From positions 11,966,001 to 12,030,000 of the forward strand of contig JAKZAN010000005.1 of the NCBI GenBank assembly GCA_023053545.1: a stretch of 64,000 nt of DNA. The letters run 5' to 3'. The notes beneath the pieces are model-generated. The model was not told the DNA's origin, ran no database searches, and saw nothing but the letters and a program-made list of their open reading frames with translations. Positions 21,666 to 34,800 of the stretch are shown here, in pieces (the stretch's first letter is position 1; each line of letters begins with the position of its first letter). The position numbers and the translations under genes were made by a program. The DNA is from Lepidurus packardi (Eukaryota; Arthropoda; Branchiopoda; Notostraca; Triopsidae).

Positions 21666-24600
21666 ATGAAAAATAAATAAAAAATACCTATGAGTTAGAG
21701 AAACGCGTAGTAGTGACCCAGGTGTGTGAAAGCCAGTCGAGGATGTAGATGCTGGTACTGGCGTCTGCGCAGTAGAAGGCGTTCTCACTAACGCACTACT
21801 GGGGCCTGGAGTAGCTGCATTTACAGCAGAAGGCGTCCGATTCTTTAAAAAAACAACCAAAATAAAATTAGATAAAATTCAAATTTAATCAAAACACTTT
21901 TTTTAAAAAAAATTTAAATTTGGTTATTGAAAAAAACGTACTGATCTTGATGGGGTTGATGGTGAGGCTGTAATGGGACGGTAAGGAGGGAAGTTGGAAC
22001 CACTTCCCACCTTTAAAGGTAATCCAGGGAGCCCCGCCTCTTTTTGTAAAACAGTGGCTGTCTCGTGCAGCCCTTTACTGGCCAAATGTTGCTGAATTAA
22101 CTGCAGTAACTGCTTTTCGTTGAATTGGATCCTAGTCTGAGCCACAACATCCGCCTACAAATATAAAATTCAATAAAGTTAAATGAATAAATGAAGTAAA
22201 TTCTTGATTTAATTGAAATGTTTGAAATAAAATACTATTCCTAATAAAATAAATAAAAGAACATTCTCTATAAAACTTGTGAAAAAAAAACTTCACTAAC
22301 AAAATTCAGAGACTAAACAAATTCTTGATAAAAATGAAATTACTAAAATAAAATAATAGTATACTTTTTAAACTTTCTTAAAATTTTTTTTTTTTAAAAA
22401 TGATTTCACTAAAACACGATTCAGATTTTTGTTATAGCAAGAGTTTAGGATGAATGTATAACATTAGTTTACCCTATGAATCTTTGCTAAGGATATCTCG
22501 AATTCATTGGCGCTTGGTTTGAGTTTCCCGGACACTTTTTCCAACAATTCCAAGGCGAATCGCTGGAATTTGACGTGTTCTTGACGTTTATCTTGCAAAA
22601 TGGGCTCTCGCATAAGCACTAGAAAAGAAAAAAAACGAAAAGAAAAAATGCATTAGATTTAGTTCATCACTAAACTAGAAAAAAAAAATTTAGAAATTTG
22701 GATTGGAGCGAAAAAGTGATCACAGATATGGAAACGAACCTTGCAAGGCTCCTCCAGTGAAAAGGGGCAATTTGCCCATGATTTGGCGCACCGTTTCGGA
22801 CCGGGCCAAGCCCACCAAAGCGCAACAGGCTAACGCACGGATTGAATCGGCAACTGTAATGGGTGTTTTCACCAACATCAATTCCATGAGCACCATAATG
22901 CCATTATTGCCACGCACACACTCCCAAACTCGGTTCAAAACCTCTTCATTGGTCCGGTAAATGTGTCGCTTTCTGGCTGTATTGGTCGCACTGCTATTGG
23001 CAGCAAAACGACCCAAATTCCCAGTCACCTGGTCGCCATACTATAAAATAAAATAAATAAGTACAATAAATAGTATACACATAGATTACAATTACGGCAA
23101 CGAGCTTTGCTCATACCGTTTATTAAATTGAAAAAAATAAAAATTATTCAATAAATAAAATTCAGAGAAAATGTAAAAAAAATTCAATAAATACAATTTA
23201 AAAAAAATCTACACAAAATTCAATAAATAAAATTTAAAAAAAAAATCTACAAAAAAATCAAAAAATAAAATTCAGAAAAAATGTAAGAAAATCAATAAAT
23301 GAAATTCAGAAAAAATGTAAAAAAAATTCAATAAATAAAATTTTTAAAAAATCTACACAAAATTCAATAAATAAAATTCAGAAAAAATTTAAGAAAATCA
23401 ATAAATAAAATTCAGAAAAAGTGTTAAAAAAATTCAATAAATAAAATTTAAAAAAATCTACACAAAATTCAATAAATAAAATTCAGAAAAAAATTTACAA
23501 AAAATCAATAAATAAAATTCAGAAAAAATGTAAAAAAAATCAATAAATAAAATTCGGAAAAAAATGTACAAAAAAAATTCAATAAATTCGCAATTTTACC
23601 CTAACAATCGGCGCGCAGACGCAGTTGATGATGACGTTTAATGCAGCACGTTGAACATCTGCGTCAGCTACGATTTCTCCTTCAGCTGCTCCCAATAAAA
23701 TGTTCATGCCAACGGTAGGGGGCGTGTCTGGGATCTCCACTGGGTCGCAGAAGGCAATTTGGATGCGTGGTAAGACTGCGCAGACTGCTAATACGTCCAA
23801 TGCGCTTCTTACCGTCTCCGCTCTGATTAAATACGAAAAAATAAGCTTTAATCCAGAATACATCAGATCTAAATTAAGAAAAATGGGAAATTAGAATGAC
23901 CTGCCAGTATAGAGCCAATCGTACGCCAAGGCAATAGCTTGCAACAATAGAGTTATCCCACCAAGCCTTACAAACTCGGTAACAGGAGCCCAACTTGCTC
24001 TCAAAGGCATTAGATCTTGTAAAGTGCCAATATGTTCTTGTACTGCTTCCGCGGTTAACTTAACGGCCTAGAATAACATGAATAAAATTATAAAATTCCA
24101 GAATTCGAAACGGAAATCTCGAAAAGACAAAGTAAAAGAAATTAGAAATTAGAAAGTAAAAGTAATTAGAAAAAAATTAGAATTCAACTAGAAATTAAAT
24201 TGGAAAATTAAGTTTTCACCTTAAAAGCGGCTATAGAAGCAGGCGGTGTTCCATCTGTATCCCGCGCATGCGCCCTTTGCAGCTGTTCGGCTTTAATGGC
24301 CAGTTGGCACTCGAAATATCGTTTCAAAGCCGCGCAAACGTGTCGCACCGTCTGGCGCGCAGCAAATTCCTCATCGTCGCTCATAATATCATCTCTATCA
24401 GCTGAAAGAATCGATAAAGTACTAATCTGGAACCCGGAAATAGCTCATTAATACCCAAAAACAAGATTTGAACAGTTTTACCATGTTATAGAGCCGTCTT
24501 AAGCCATCTTCGGCATCAAAAAGCTCCAGAATCACTCGGAACTGGAACGAGGAACCAAAAAACATGGTTGCGTGGCATCTTCCCGATTCGTGGGAACATT

Positions 24601-26732
24601 CGAGGAGCCACAACGCATATCTAAAGGGTGAAAACGATGTACATTAGCTTTTGAAACCAAAATTACATGAACATTTCATGAAAAAACTCTTTAAAGTGTA
24701 ATTACTTGACGAGTTCCTGCAAAGCATGCTGGGGAAGTACACAAACGCGTTCCATAGCATCTTCGCAGTACGCTAGGTAGTATAGGCACATAGAAACGCC
24801 TGTTGCTGCAACACTGGGTCTCGGAACTTCCAATAAACGCTAAAAAATCCCAGTAAATTGATGAAAACTCCCCAAACTGCTTAACATTAGAGTAAAATTC
24901 AAGTTACTTGTAGTCCCTGCATGTTGATAAACTCGATTGCGAACTTCTTATGGCACAGTAAAGCAGCCAAGTACTTTAACGCCTCAAATGCGAGCCGGGT
25001 GTCCTTCATTTCTTTGATATTGATGTAATTATAGATGAGTTTCATCGCGTTTTGCTCGAAAACATGCGACAGCAACTAAAAAAGAACGAAAATGTAGGTT
25101 TAAACCCTCTAAACAGGTTATCAGTCGAGTTTTCTACCTCTTGGTACTCTCCCATGGGTGTTAGATAGCGCAAAATGAGCAACTGCCTCGTGGCGTCTGT
25201 TAAGGGATGCATTTGGTACGTTCCAATGACATTCGACTCATTTCGGCCCACGAAGAGTTGCTATTTTCACTAAACTGGATCCCATTTCGTGCAGGACTCT
25301 TCTTTTCCAATAGCGTCATGTCAATCTTCCTCTTAACTAATGGAAATGAATCGTTTATTAGTCGAAAAGTCAACAATAAGTAACGAACAATGTGCAAAAA
25401 GAGAATAAAACAAGTAAAACAAGCCAAACTTGCTTAAACTGCGCAAAAGTCGTGAAGAATGAGCAATATTTTATGCAAAATCCGAAATAGCGTAATAAAT
25501 CCAGAATTTTGGATGAGAAACCATAAAAATAAGAGCCCAAGCGAAGCAAAATTCAACTGAATTGTGCTTTTGGCTACCTGCCCTACTTCTGGTAGTGACT
25601 CCAGTCCGTTTTCGCCTTGGGCGTGGCTTCTCTGCAGTGGGTGGGGCACTAGGGCCGGATTCGTCAACCCAAGAGCTTTCTAACGTTGATTCTGCTTGCT
25701 CAGTCGGTGAGCAAGGGCCCGCTTCCATTTGTGCGTCATCAGATTCTTCGATCTTAGCTAAAAGACACAGAATTTTCAAAGAATCCGAACGAAAAGTTGA
25801 CTAATTCTTCGTTTTTTACGGTTAAAAGGCTCTGGAGGGATGACATCTTGGCTCTTTCCACGCTCCGCCGCTTCTTGCTGCTCGCGTAAGAGCCGGGCTA
25901 AAGGTCTGAGTGACGCTTTTTCTTGTCGACGTTCTTCCATAGCGTGCAATTGAAGTTCTTTCAGTCGCCGAAGCATCAAAGGGACCATAAGTGCGTTTTG
26001 CTCCCTAAAATTCGCTGCTACATCTTGGAGTTCCATTGCAGCAGCCAATAAACCAGTTGCGTAGCTTTGCAAGGGTTCTGCAGCCTTCTCGGCCCAGACA
26101 AATAACCTCAGAATGAGGCCTTCAGTGTCCTAAATCGACAAAAATAATTTAAGAAATTTAAAAAAAAAGTTATTTTGAATTTTAAATGTTTTATTTTAAT
26201 TGCACCTGGAAGACTACAGAGGTTTCCAAGCCAGGCATAAGATCTAAAACGAGTCTGGCAGCAGCTGTGTTTAGCTCACGGGAATCCTTGTTGGAAATCC
26301 CCAAACGACTCCAATAAGTATCCCGTAAGTAATCTCCCACGAGCTAAAACGGAGATTTACAGGTAATTCATCGGGGGTTTTAAGCTGGAATTACTTTAGA
26401 CATGAAGGATTCTTTCTTAAAAATGACTTTGAGCATGACGCCGAAGTCACAGTTGGGATTGCGAGAAGGATTCCGATCATCGAAGGGATCTGGGTCCATT
26501 TTCAGGTAGTTTTCGGTTTCAATCTCGACCAATTCTGCTAATCTGCCATTGGATTTAGGGAAGAATTGGTAATTAAATGCACACGAAATAGGGTTTTGTT
26601 TTTCGATGGATTTTACCTGGTTAGATAAGGTACCGGGTCGAAGGTAGCAGCAGAATGTGTATCGTCCCATAGCTTTAGAATGGCTGTGACGTCAGTCATT
26701 TCCGTCAACGGTGGATTTTCATTGGTAGCCAT
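19044..26732 (-). CDS. DCAF1: DCAF1 (VprBP), substrate receptor of CUL4-DDB1 ubiquitin ligase
   Basis: DCAF1 recruits substrates to the CUL4-DDB1-RBX1 E3 ligase in the nucleus and is also used by the EDD/HERC-type ligase. I assembled 25 coding exons (listed in the four block entries below) giving about 1,501 residues, against about 1,507 in human. The order is an N-terminal armadillo-like region (residues 1 to about 810), a LisH dimerisation motif (about 870-900), a seven-bladed WD40 domain (about 1085-1415) and an acidic tail. The start MATNENPP at 26730-26732 lines up with other DCAF1 N-termini. All exon junctions close in phase except within exon 6, where one base appears to be missing (see findings). 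In the 5' leader, a donor at 26815 and an acceptor at 26755 outline a small UTR intron. The spliced leader would carry a four-codon upstream ORF (ATG at the end of the UTR exon). Confidence 0.96.
20934..22618 (-). CDS. DCAF1: DCAF1 exons 14-18 (LisH motif and entry into WD40 domain)
   Basis: Exons are 22473-22618, 21942-22154, 21688-21842, 21209-21421 and 20934-21138. The LisH motif lies in exon 15 around [20 protein letters not shown] with downstream [11 protein letters not shown]. Exons 16 and 17 are Pro/Ser/Thr-rich linker with [14 protein letters not shown]. They are followed by [19 protein letters not shown] and, in exon 18, [18 protein letters not shown] and FTCCAFS, the first WD40 strands. 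The intron between exons 16 and 17 holds a run of about 44 A (21617-21660). Confidence 0.94.
21617..21660. repeat. Poly-A tract in DCAF1 intron 16
   Basis: An uninterrupted run of about 44 A on the plus strand. On the DCAF1 strand it is poly-T near the acceptor side of the preceding intron sequence. Its length in the assembly is unreliable. Confidence 0.9.
22740..25075 (-). CDS. DCAF1: DCAF1 exons 7-13 (armadillo-like repeats)
   Basis: Exons are 24908-25075, 24706-24839, 24482-24620, 24220-24426, 23901-24067, 23600-23822 and 22740-23040. They encode the helical repeat region: [124 protein letters not shown] and [18 protein letters not shown]. Each matches the human protein closely. Intron 12 (23041-23599) is an AT-rich short tandem array. 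Confidence 0.95.
23041..23599. repeat. AT-rich short tandem array in DCAF1 intron 12
   Basis: Units of about 32 to 40 bases built from ttcaataaataaaattcag, aaaaaatgta and aaaaaaatctac recur about a dozen times between 23140 and 23590. No coding potential is seen. Confidence 0.8.
25138..26732 (-). CDS. DCAF1: DCAF1 exons 1-6 (N-terminal region)
   Basis: Exons are 26617-26732, 26395-26542, 26206-26343, 25820-26129, 25578-25757 and 25138-25336. Recognisable family segments are [46 protein letters not shown] and [17 protein letters not shown] charged, poorly conserved insert with a basic RPRRKRTG patch follows. Exon 6 contains [10 protein letters not shown] in one frame and [13 protein letters not shown] in another, with a stop (25200-25202 region) if the first frame is followed. 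The family sequence needs both, so one base is missing near 25235. Confidence 0.92.
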
Positions 26733-28100
26733 GGTAAATTTGATTTAAATTACCCTAAACTATATGATAAGTTATTAACAAATTGGGGATAAACGTAGGT
26801 TTCGGATCTACTTACGACATGAAGTTTGCTAAGCGAAGAAGAGTAAACGTTGATTAATAATGAATGAATGAACGGGAAAAAAATCGGTTTCGGTTTACTC
26901 AGCCTCCAGGATTGGCGGTAAATTTACACACAAATTGATTTTTCTCTCGAAAGTAAGAATGCTGAATTTATAAACCTCTACTTTTTAACTATAAAGCGTG
27001 AACCAGTCGAATCAGTTGTCTTATAAGAGACAAACTAATCGAATTTATCGCTAAAAACCACAACAAAGCCGACGTTTTCAGCGCCATGTGGTCTCGTTCT
27101 ACCAAAATTCTAAGTGGCGATTCATGGGTTAGAATAGGGCTTAAGTTTAGAACGACGAATCTTACTTGGATAGAACCTTCTAGCTACCCGTGTTTCTTGT
27201 AAACACTTGATGAACCGGCGTAAAAAATTTGAATGTGAAATTGAATTTGAAGTCAGCTACAAAGTGATTTAATAATGTGTTCGCGATTAATCAAATCAAA
27301 GTCAAGGTATACAATTTTATATTTATTAATAACAAGTTAGATCATTTATGGCTTATTAGTAGTTAAATTGACTATCATATTTATTGATTATCATATTTAT
27401 TGACTGTCACATTTATTTATTTGTTATTTAATTGCTTATATTTTATTTTTTTATTTATTTGTTTATTTATTTGCTGTATCATATTTATTATTGACTGTCA
27501 TATTTATAGAATTCATTCGAAGTTGGTCTTATGATTCATCAACTAGAAAGCCGACTACAAGGTCAGCCAACGGAACGATGACAACTTGACGAAGCTTTGG
27601 GTAGTGAACTGCCTAGCCTACTAGGAAGTCAACTAACTCACAAACTCAGCTTCCAAGTCCCAAGTCGAGTGTGTAGTTCACTAGTTTCCCGACTTGGCTT
27701 TGCCCGTGACGTCACGAGCCGCTTACGGTTCCCGATTCAAACTGAGCGCCTTCAGATCCTGTTCCCGTGTCACTTTCTACTCGGTTTACCGTCGCTAAGA
27801 CCGGAAAATATCAATAAAAACAAAAGTCTCCTTTCTGGTCTACGCTATGCTAGCCAGTCACCGTTCTACTTCGTCCAAGTCAGTTGCACTTGATAAGCAA
27901 AGTCTTTCTATCATTGCCAAGCAGCCAGTCTGTCGTTTTTTTAGACTTGCTGAGCTCATCTCCTTTTGTTATCTTGGTGGCTTCACGGTCTCAAGTTCCC
28001 CCTCATCTCGGCCCAGTTTCCCGTCCTTCCAATTCAAATAGCGTCCAACCTCTGACTCAGTGCATCTACACTCTACTACAAATCACAAGAAGTTAACAAA
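26733..28100. promoter_or_regulatory. Divergent promoter region between DCAF1 and ABCD1/2-like gene
   Basis: The 1.37-kb head-to-head spacer must contain both promoters and 5' UTRs. A UTR intron for DCAF1 is suggested at about 26755-26815 (donor gtaagtagat on the minus strand). The stretch 27590-28100 is less AT-rich and likely includes the leader of the plus-strand gene. An AT-rich stretch built on tatttattga and tttatttatt lies at 27375-27510. No TATA box can be chosen with confidence on either side. Confidence 0.5.
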
Positions 28101-28884
28101 ATGCCTACAATACTCTCTAAACACTTGGAATTAATTGCTGCCAAATATGGCATTCCCCCAGTGTACATAACAAGGGGGTTGTGTTGTTTAATCGTGGGAG
28201 GTTATTGTTGCAAAATAGGTTCGCCTGTGTTTTATCAAATTCTGAACAATTACCACAAGAAACGTGTCAACTCGAGTCCAGATTTCCACTCTCTCAACAC
28301 TGAATCACGTGACCAAGTTCCTGCGCTTCCGATTGGCAAGCCTAAAGGCCCCTCAGTTGATGCGAAATTTCTGCAGCAATTGCGGAAATTACTGCGAATC
28401 ATGATCCCCTCACTGTGGTGCAAAGAAGCCGGTATTTTATCGGCTCATACAGCAATTTTATTGACTCGTACCTTCTTGTCCATCTACGTCGCCATGCTCG
28501 AGGGTCGTATGGTCAAATTCATTGTTCGGCGCGACGTTCGAATGTTCGCTTTCATGCTCTTACGCTGGGTAGGCGTGGCCATCCCAGCCACGTTCATCAA
28601 CTCGGCCATTCGCTACCTCGAGAGTCACCTCGGCTTGGCCCTCCGTACCCGATTAGTGCAACACGCGTACAAGTTGTATTTTGATCACCAAACGTATTAT
28701 CGCATTTCCAATTTGGATGGAAGACTCGAAAATGCGGACCATTGTCTCACCGATGATATCACGGCGTTCACGTCGTCCGTAGCGCACTTGTACTCACATA
28801 TCACCAAACCGTTACTGGATATCCTTCTCATCACCTTTTCGCTGTACGGGATTGCTAAAGGCATGGGAGCATCTGCGATTCCAG
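28101..28884 (+). CDS. ABCD1: ABCD1/2 exon 1, membrane domain
   Basis: 261 codons plus one base. A hydrophobic N-terminal segment ([15 protein letters not shown]) is followed by [20 protein letters not shown], the region that binds PEX19 in human ALDP. Then come [71 protein letters not shown] and the start of the next helix. Family residues are kept throughout, including NSAIRYLE and YFxxQTYYR. Donor CCAG|gtatat. Confidence 0.95.
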
Positions 28885-31800
28885 GTATATACAAAGAAAA
28901 AACTGAAATAACTGAAAAAAAAAACTAAAAAAAACTGAAAAAGCCAGTTACTGGTTAAGACGGCTTAAATTCTAAAATTCAATAAAATGGGATTTGAGAA
29001 AAAAGCTTCTGACAGTAAAGTTGGACAAAGGGAAGGTTAGTAGAAGGATCAGGTAGTTGTGTGAAATTTTGCGAGATAAATTGGCGAAATGGGTTACAGT
29101 GGAGAACTCACAGGGGAAAAAGTCGACCGAATGGATTTCCAAGGTTAAAGCAAAGTTTTGTGAAGGTTTGATTCAATGAGGAAGTAAGTTTGATTGATAA
29201 GGCAAGCTTTTGACCGGTAATTTACTGGAACTTGTTCTCGAGATTACTTGATAGTCGAACAAGGGACTTGATGAGGTATTTGAAGCGTAAATTGCGGGGG
29301 ATTTTTCCAATTTTTGTTTCTTCGAATTCTTGAAGAGTTCAAGACATTCTTGAAGTTTTTGAAATAAACAGGTCCCTTCTAGCCAACACAAAGTAAAGCA
29401 AATGCTTGTTATTGTTTGTGTGTGCGAAATCGAAAGAAACAGGAATTCGCCAAGTTTGCAAAGAAAATAAACAAATTTAGAAGATTTTCACTTTTTCTCA
29501 TTTTATCTTTAAAGAATAGCGTGTTTATTCCAACTGTTCGTCCGCACTAATTTGCGAGTACCAATTTCGCAACGTGCTATCCATTTTCGCCAAAACTAGT
29601 CGTAATTTCGCCTTTTAAAGATCCTTTTCAGTGGAATTCCCCTTTTTCAATTGCTTTTTTATTATTTTTTTAATTTTTTTACAAACATTTTTATTTTTTT
29701 ACAGTATTCGCACAACGTCAAACTACATATTGTAGATAATTTTAGCAATAACTAGTTTGTTTTGCCGAAATTTGCACCAATTGTCTCGCCAATCGGCAGA
29801 AAATCTCGGAGATTCTGTAGAAATCTATGAAATTTTGTTTATTTTCATTCGCAATTTTGAATAAATTCAAATAAATTCACAGTAGTTTAAGTTCATAGAC
29901 ATTTTGCTTGTCGAAACGATTTGTCTTCAGCATCGGATTATTTTTTAGTGTATTTTTTAGATATTTTTCTTGAATTTAGTCAAAAAAGTTCAATAAAAAA
30001 TGATAATTGTTTGTTTTTTAGGTCCGGCTTTAGCGGGAACTGTCATTTTCCTAACGGGGCAGATTTTAAAAGCAGTGTCACCCAAGTTTGGCAAGCTGGT
30101 TTCTGAAGAAGCCAACAAGAAAGGCTACTTACGGTATATTCACTCCCGGATTATCGCCAATGCAGAGGAAATTGCCTTCTATGGCGGTCATAAAGTAACT
30201 ACAACCTACAGCTTTGGAAAGTAACGCTTTAAAATTAAGAATGGCTCACATTTATTGACTACAGAGCCAGTCTCATTTAATTTTCGGGGAAAAGTTTCCT
30301 GTCCTTGGATTTGTAATTGTCTTTTCTTTCCTCCTCAGGTTGAATTGAATCATCTGGCGAGAGCATATCGCAGCTTGGTTAAACAAATGAACCTCATTTT
30401 CTCCCAACGTTTGTGGTACATCATGCTCGAGCAGTTTTTAATGAAATATGTATGGTCTGGAACTGGAATGATCATGGTCGCCATTCCAATTATCATGGGC
30501 AAAAAAGGTAATTCTTTAGTTTTATTCCATACGCTAGATTTAACCGATTTCTTATCATTTTAGTCTTTTTAATCGTCTATTTGAGTTTATATATAGTCAG
30601 ATGGATTCTATGAATCGAAATCCTAAATTAATCGATTCTTTGATAAATTAGTCCGCTATCGATAGCTTGAGCTTAACGTTTTTCTAGTAGTCGATTACCT
30701 GAATTTTTTTTTTTTCGTTGGGTATATCGATAGTTTTGAGCCTTCGGTTTTGTAATCGATTACGTGCTTGTTTTGAATTGTGAGGTGGTTTTTGTTCGAA
30801 AACTGGTTTGTTCGATTCGTAAGATATTAACTCTTGAAAAAGACCGAAGGTTCTTTGAATGTCAAATATTCGTGCAAGGTAAGATGCGTTGAAAACGTGT
30901 TTTATACGCTTGATTGGAGTCTTTATCTTATGTTCCTTTGTTTTTGTTGCTTAAATTCTTTTTTTTTTTACATGGTATTGCCTGGCCTGTTCACATTTGG
31001 GGCACTTTGAAACGGAAGCTTCCGGGGAAGAGGGAGATAAAGATGGCGGCGTGAGTGAAAGAACTCAATACTTTACAACAGCAAGAAATATGCTGAGTTC
31101 CGGTGCAGATGCTGCGGAACGTTTAATGACCTCATATAAAGTAAGTTTTGTCTCTATACTTGTTTTGTCTATACTACCCGTACTTTTTTATCTTCCCTTT
31201 TTTGTCTTATGAGTGAAAAGAAAAGGAGGGAGAGTAGAGGGAAGGACACAGACCTCTTTTTACTGGCAAAACAAAGCACAAAACGCTCTAGAAGGTCGTA
31301 AACATAGTATACACATATAAGACTTGAAGAGACCTGCTTTGGTTCAGTCTGTAAAGACTGGATTTACTCTTTTTGGGGGGTTTTAGTGCGTTAATATGGA
31401 ATAAGTAAGAGCAGGTTGCATTTGGACTGAGCGATAAAGGTGCGTTTATGGATGTTTTAACGAGTTTTTATCTTTTATGAGGAAGAAGATAGGAGTTTCT
31501 TTTCTATGGGGGAAGAAGTTTCTCGAGATCAGAGGAATGCTTTTGATAGTAATGTGTGGGGGAAATAGAGAGTTTGTAAGGGTGAAGTTTGGTTCTGGTC
31601 AATGTCTGCAGAAATGTGTGGATGGTTCCCATGTACCTTTTATTCACTTTAGTTTCTCAAGATCAGACGAATGCTTTTGATAGTAATGTGGGGGAGAAAG
31701 AGAGAGTTTGTAAGGGTGAAGTTTGGATCTGGTCAATGTCTGCAGAAATGTGTGGATGGCTCTTCCTTAGCTCGGTATAGGCGGTTAGCACGGGAAATTT

Positions 31801-34800
31801 CGGAATTTTAAGAAAACCAGTGCATTTAATGGAAATTTAGTTTAATTAAAACTTTATTTTATGTTTAATAGTAATTTTGAGCTTGCTAACAGGTAGTGCA
31901 CAACCAATGCAAAAACTCTTTCCAGTGAGTAATAAATTAGCAATATGCAAATGAATTTTACAACTATGGGAAATACGTTACCTCAAAATCTGTCCTTTGG
32001 TTGTGCACTAGCTGCTAATAAAAGAGAATTTTTGTTTTAGTTTGCTGTCAAGTCTAACAAGCCGTTTTCGAGAAATCTTGACGAAAAGTCTTGGAGAAAA
32101 GTTTGACGACTTGATTTGGAAGATTGTTACAGCAAAATGTGGTGAAAAATTGTACTTTCAAAAGCCGAACAAGCGTAAGCTTTGCCAGCAATTAGCTATC
32201 TATTTCTTTTCTTACTTTCTTACTTTCTTTCGCAAAACAGTAACAAACATCAGTGCCATCTAATTTTTGACTAGAAACAGTCCAACAACAAGTCTTAATG
32301 CGTGGAAATGGCGGAACTTGTGAAAATGTAATGAAAAAAGTGTTGGAATTGAAAATAGCTACGAATGCTGAAGACAGTAATATAAAAGCAAGGGACACAG
32401 AGTTGGAAAAGTGAAGTTTGGTTTTGGTAAGTTGTAATAAAACTGTGCAATCATGTTTTTAACTGGATTAGTGCAGACTGCCAAAACTAAATTGGGTTGA
32501 ATGGCTCCTTTTCCTTAAACTACAAGAAGAAAAGGCTGCATTCACAATAGTTTTCAAGACATTGGAAGTTCTTGAAGTGGAAACTCCTAAATAACCAAGT
32601 TCTTGGCAAGCGACTGCGGAAATTCGCAATTCTAATTTCCTGCAGCCAAATCTATGATCTTTTTCTGAACTCGAGTTCCTCAATTAAACTCGCAGCAGGA
32701 AACCTTGCAAAGATAGATTTGAGACACTAAAATCCCTCCATTGATCTTCTCAAAACTGGAAAACAAATTCACATTTCAAACATTAACTAAAGATTTTGTC
32801 TTTAGTTTCAATTGACTTGCAGTGATAGATCCAAATCCGAGTAATAAATTGGATGAATTGGAATTGGAAACTTTGTTTTCCGATTCCCAGAATTGACGAT
32901 TCCAATTGGGCAAAAGTTTTTTTTTTTTTTTTTATTAAAACAAGTTAATTTACTCTCAAGAAGTGGAACTTTGTTCCCACCTTATAGAAGATTGAAGGAG
33001 ATTTATGATTGTCAGCCATGAAGTGTTTGTCACTGGGGAAACTTGTCAAACTAATTGTCTGTCACCTTTTTTTCTTTTAGGAAATAGTCGAGCTAGCCGG
33101 TTACACAGCCCGTGTAGGAAACATGTTTGACGTGTTTGAAGAAGTCGGAAGAGGTCAATACCAGCGACCGGCCATCAAGAGTTCTTTTTCATCGAAAAAA
33201 GACTTGGAACGACTCGGCCTGCAGTTCTGCGAAGGGATGCCCGTACCCAGTGGTAAAAAGAATCTCTTTGTACCATTTTTTGTAATTTTTTCATCAAGTT
33301 TTACTTTTCGGAGCTAAAAACACGAAAGAGGAATAGCTATTGGTGGAGGTTAAGAGGTTTTGGCTAATTAGGAGTTAGGTATTGTACAAGACTAACCATA
33401 CTGTAACGTAAACAACCCGCCGCCATTATGGGGCCATGCAAATCGGGCAACCAACAATAATACGCTTTTCACTAAGACGATGTCCAGTCAGAATGTTCAA
33501 GTTTGTGAACCATAAGTGTTTCACTTTTTATACACATTCTGTCTTACCCTTACATAGTTAGGAACCACACTAATCTAATATATATAACTATTATAGGAAC
33601 CACTATTGAATGCCGTACATTGCGTACATTGAACAGAAGTACGAAAGCGTTTTTTTCCTTTCACAAACAGAAAAACACAAAAGAAGGAAGGTTTTTCTTC
33701 AAAAGGAATAGCTATTGCTGGAGGTTAAGAGGTTTTTACTAATTAGGAGTGAAGTGCTGTTGTACAAGGCTAACTTCAATCATACTGTGACGTAAACAAA
33801 GCGCCGCCATTATGGGGCCATGCAAATCGGGCAACCAATAAACAAACAAAGTACTTCTGACTACGACGTTGTCCAGGCATAATGTTCAACTTTAAGAACC
33901 ATAAGTGTTTCACTTTTTATACATTACGTCTTACCCTTACATACTTAGGAACGACACACTATTAAATGCTATAGATTGAACAGAAGTAGGAGGCCGCATG
34001 TTTTTTTTTTTTTCTTTAACGAAAAGAAAACTAACACTTGTTTGCTTTATGCTGTAAGGCGAAATGAGAGTTGGCTTGTCGCCGTTTACGACATCTTTGG
34101 TTTCATATTCGAGAATCTTTGTTCTTGTTTTTAATTATGATTTAACACGTAAAACAAGCCTTAAGATCACCTGCTTCGTTCCGAAGACAATTATGAACGA
34201 TTTTTTTTCTAATTAAAATCACATGTAATTGAGGAACTATTGAGTAACTTATTCAGTATACTATTGAGCAACTTTTTAGAGTTCTATGAAGTCATTTTTT
34301 GTTTTTAAAAACGGAGTACTGTATTGTTTGGTCATAAAGGTCATTTTAGGTAAGCTTAGCATGCTAAAACAGCCCTTATAAACAATTCAACCATGTAAAG
34401 CTTATACTTCCTATAAGTACATCGTTTTTTAGTAAAGCTGGGATTCACTAGAAGTATCAAATATGTATTTGTATAAGCCCTTCGCATTACCGTTTTTTTT
34501 GCTAGCAAGATTAATTCGTTTCTGGAGAAATGTCATTCACCTCGTTCAGCTCGTTCGTCTCTGTTTTTTGACTTAAGAACCTTGTCTTACCGGAACTTTA
34601 AGAAGATTACATGTGAAGGTTGTATCTCTTACTGTTATGTACCTATTCTGAATCATTCGTCGACTAATTATTTCGTCAAGTTAAATTGGCACATTAATGT
34701 TTCATAGAAAATTAATCTTTTTTTTTTTTTTTTTTTTTTTTTTTGCAGGGAACGTCAAGGAAAGCCTCGATATGATAATTATCGAGGACATGCCCATAAT

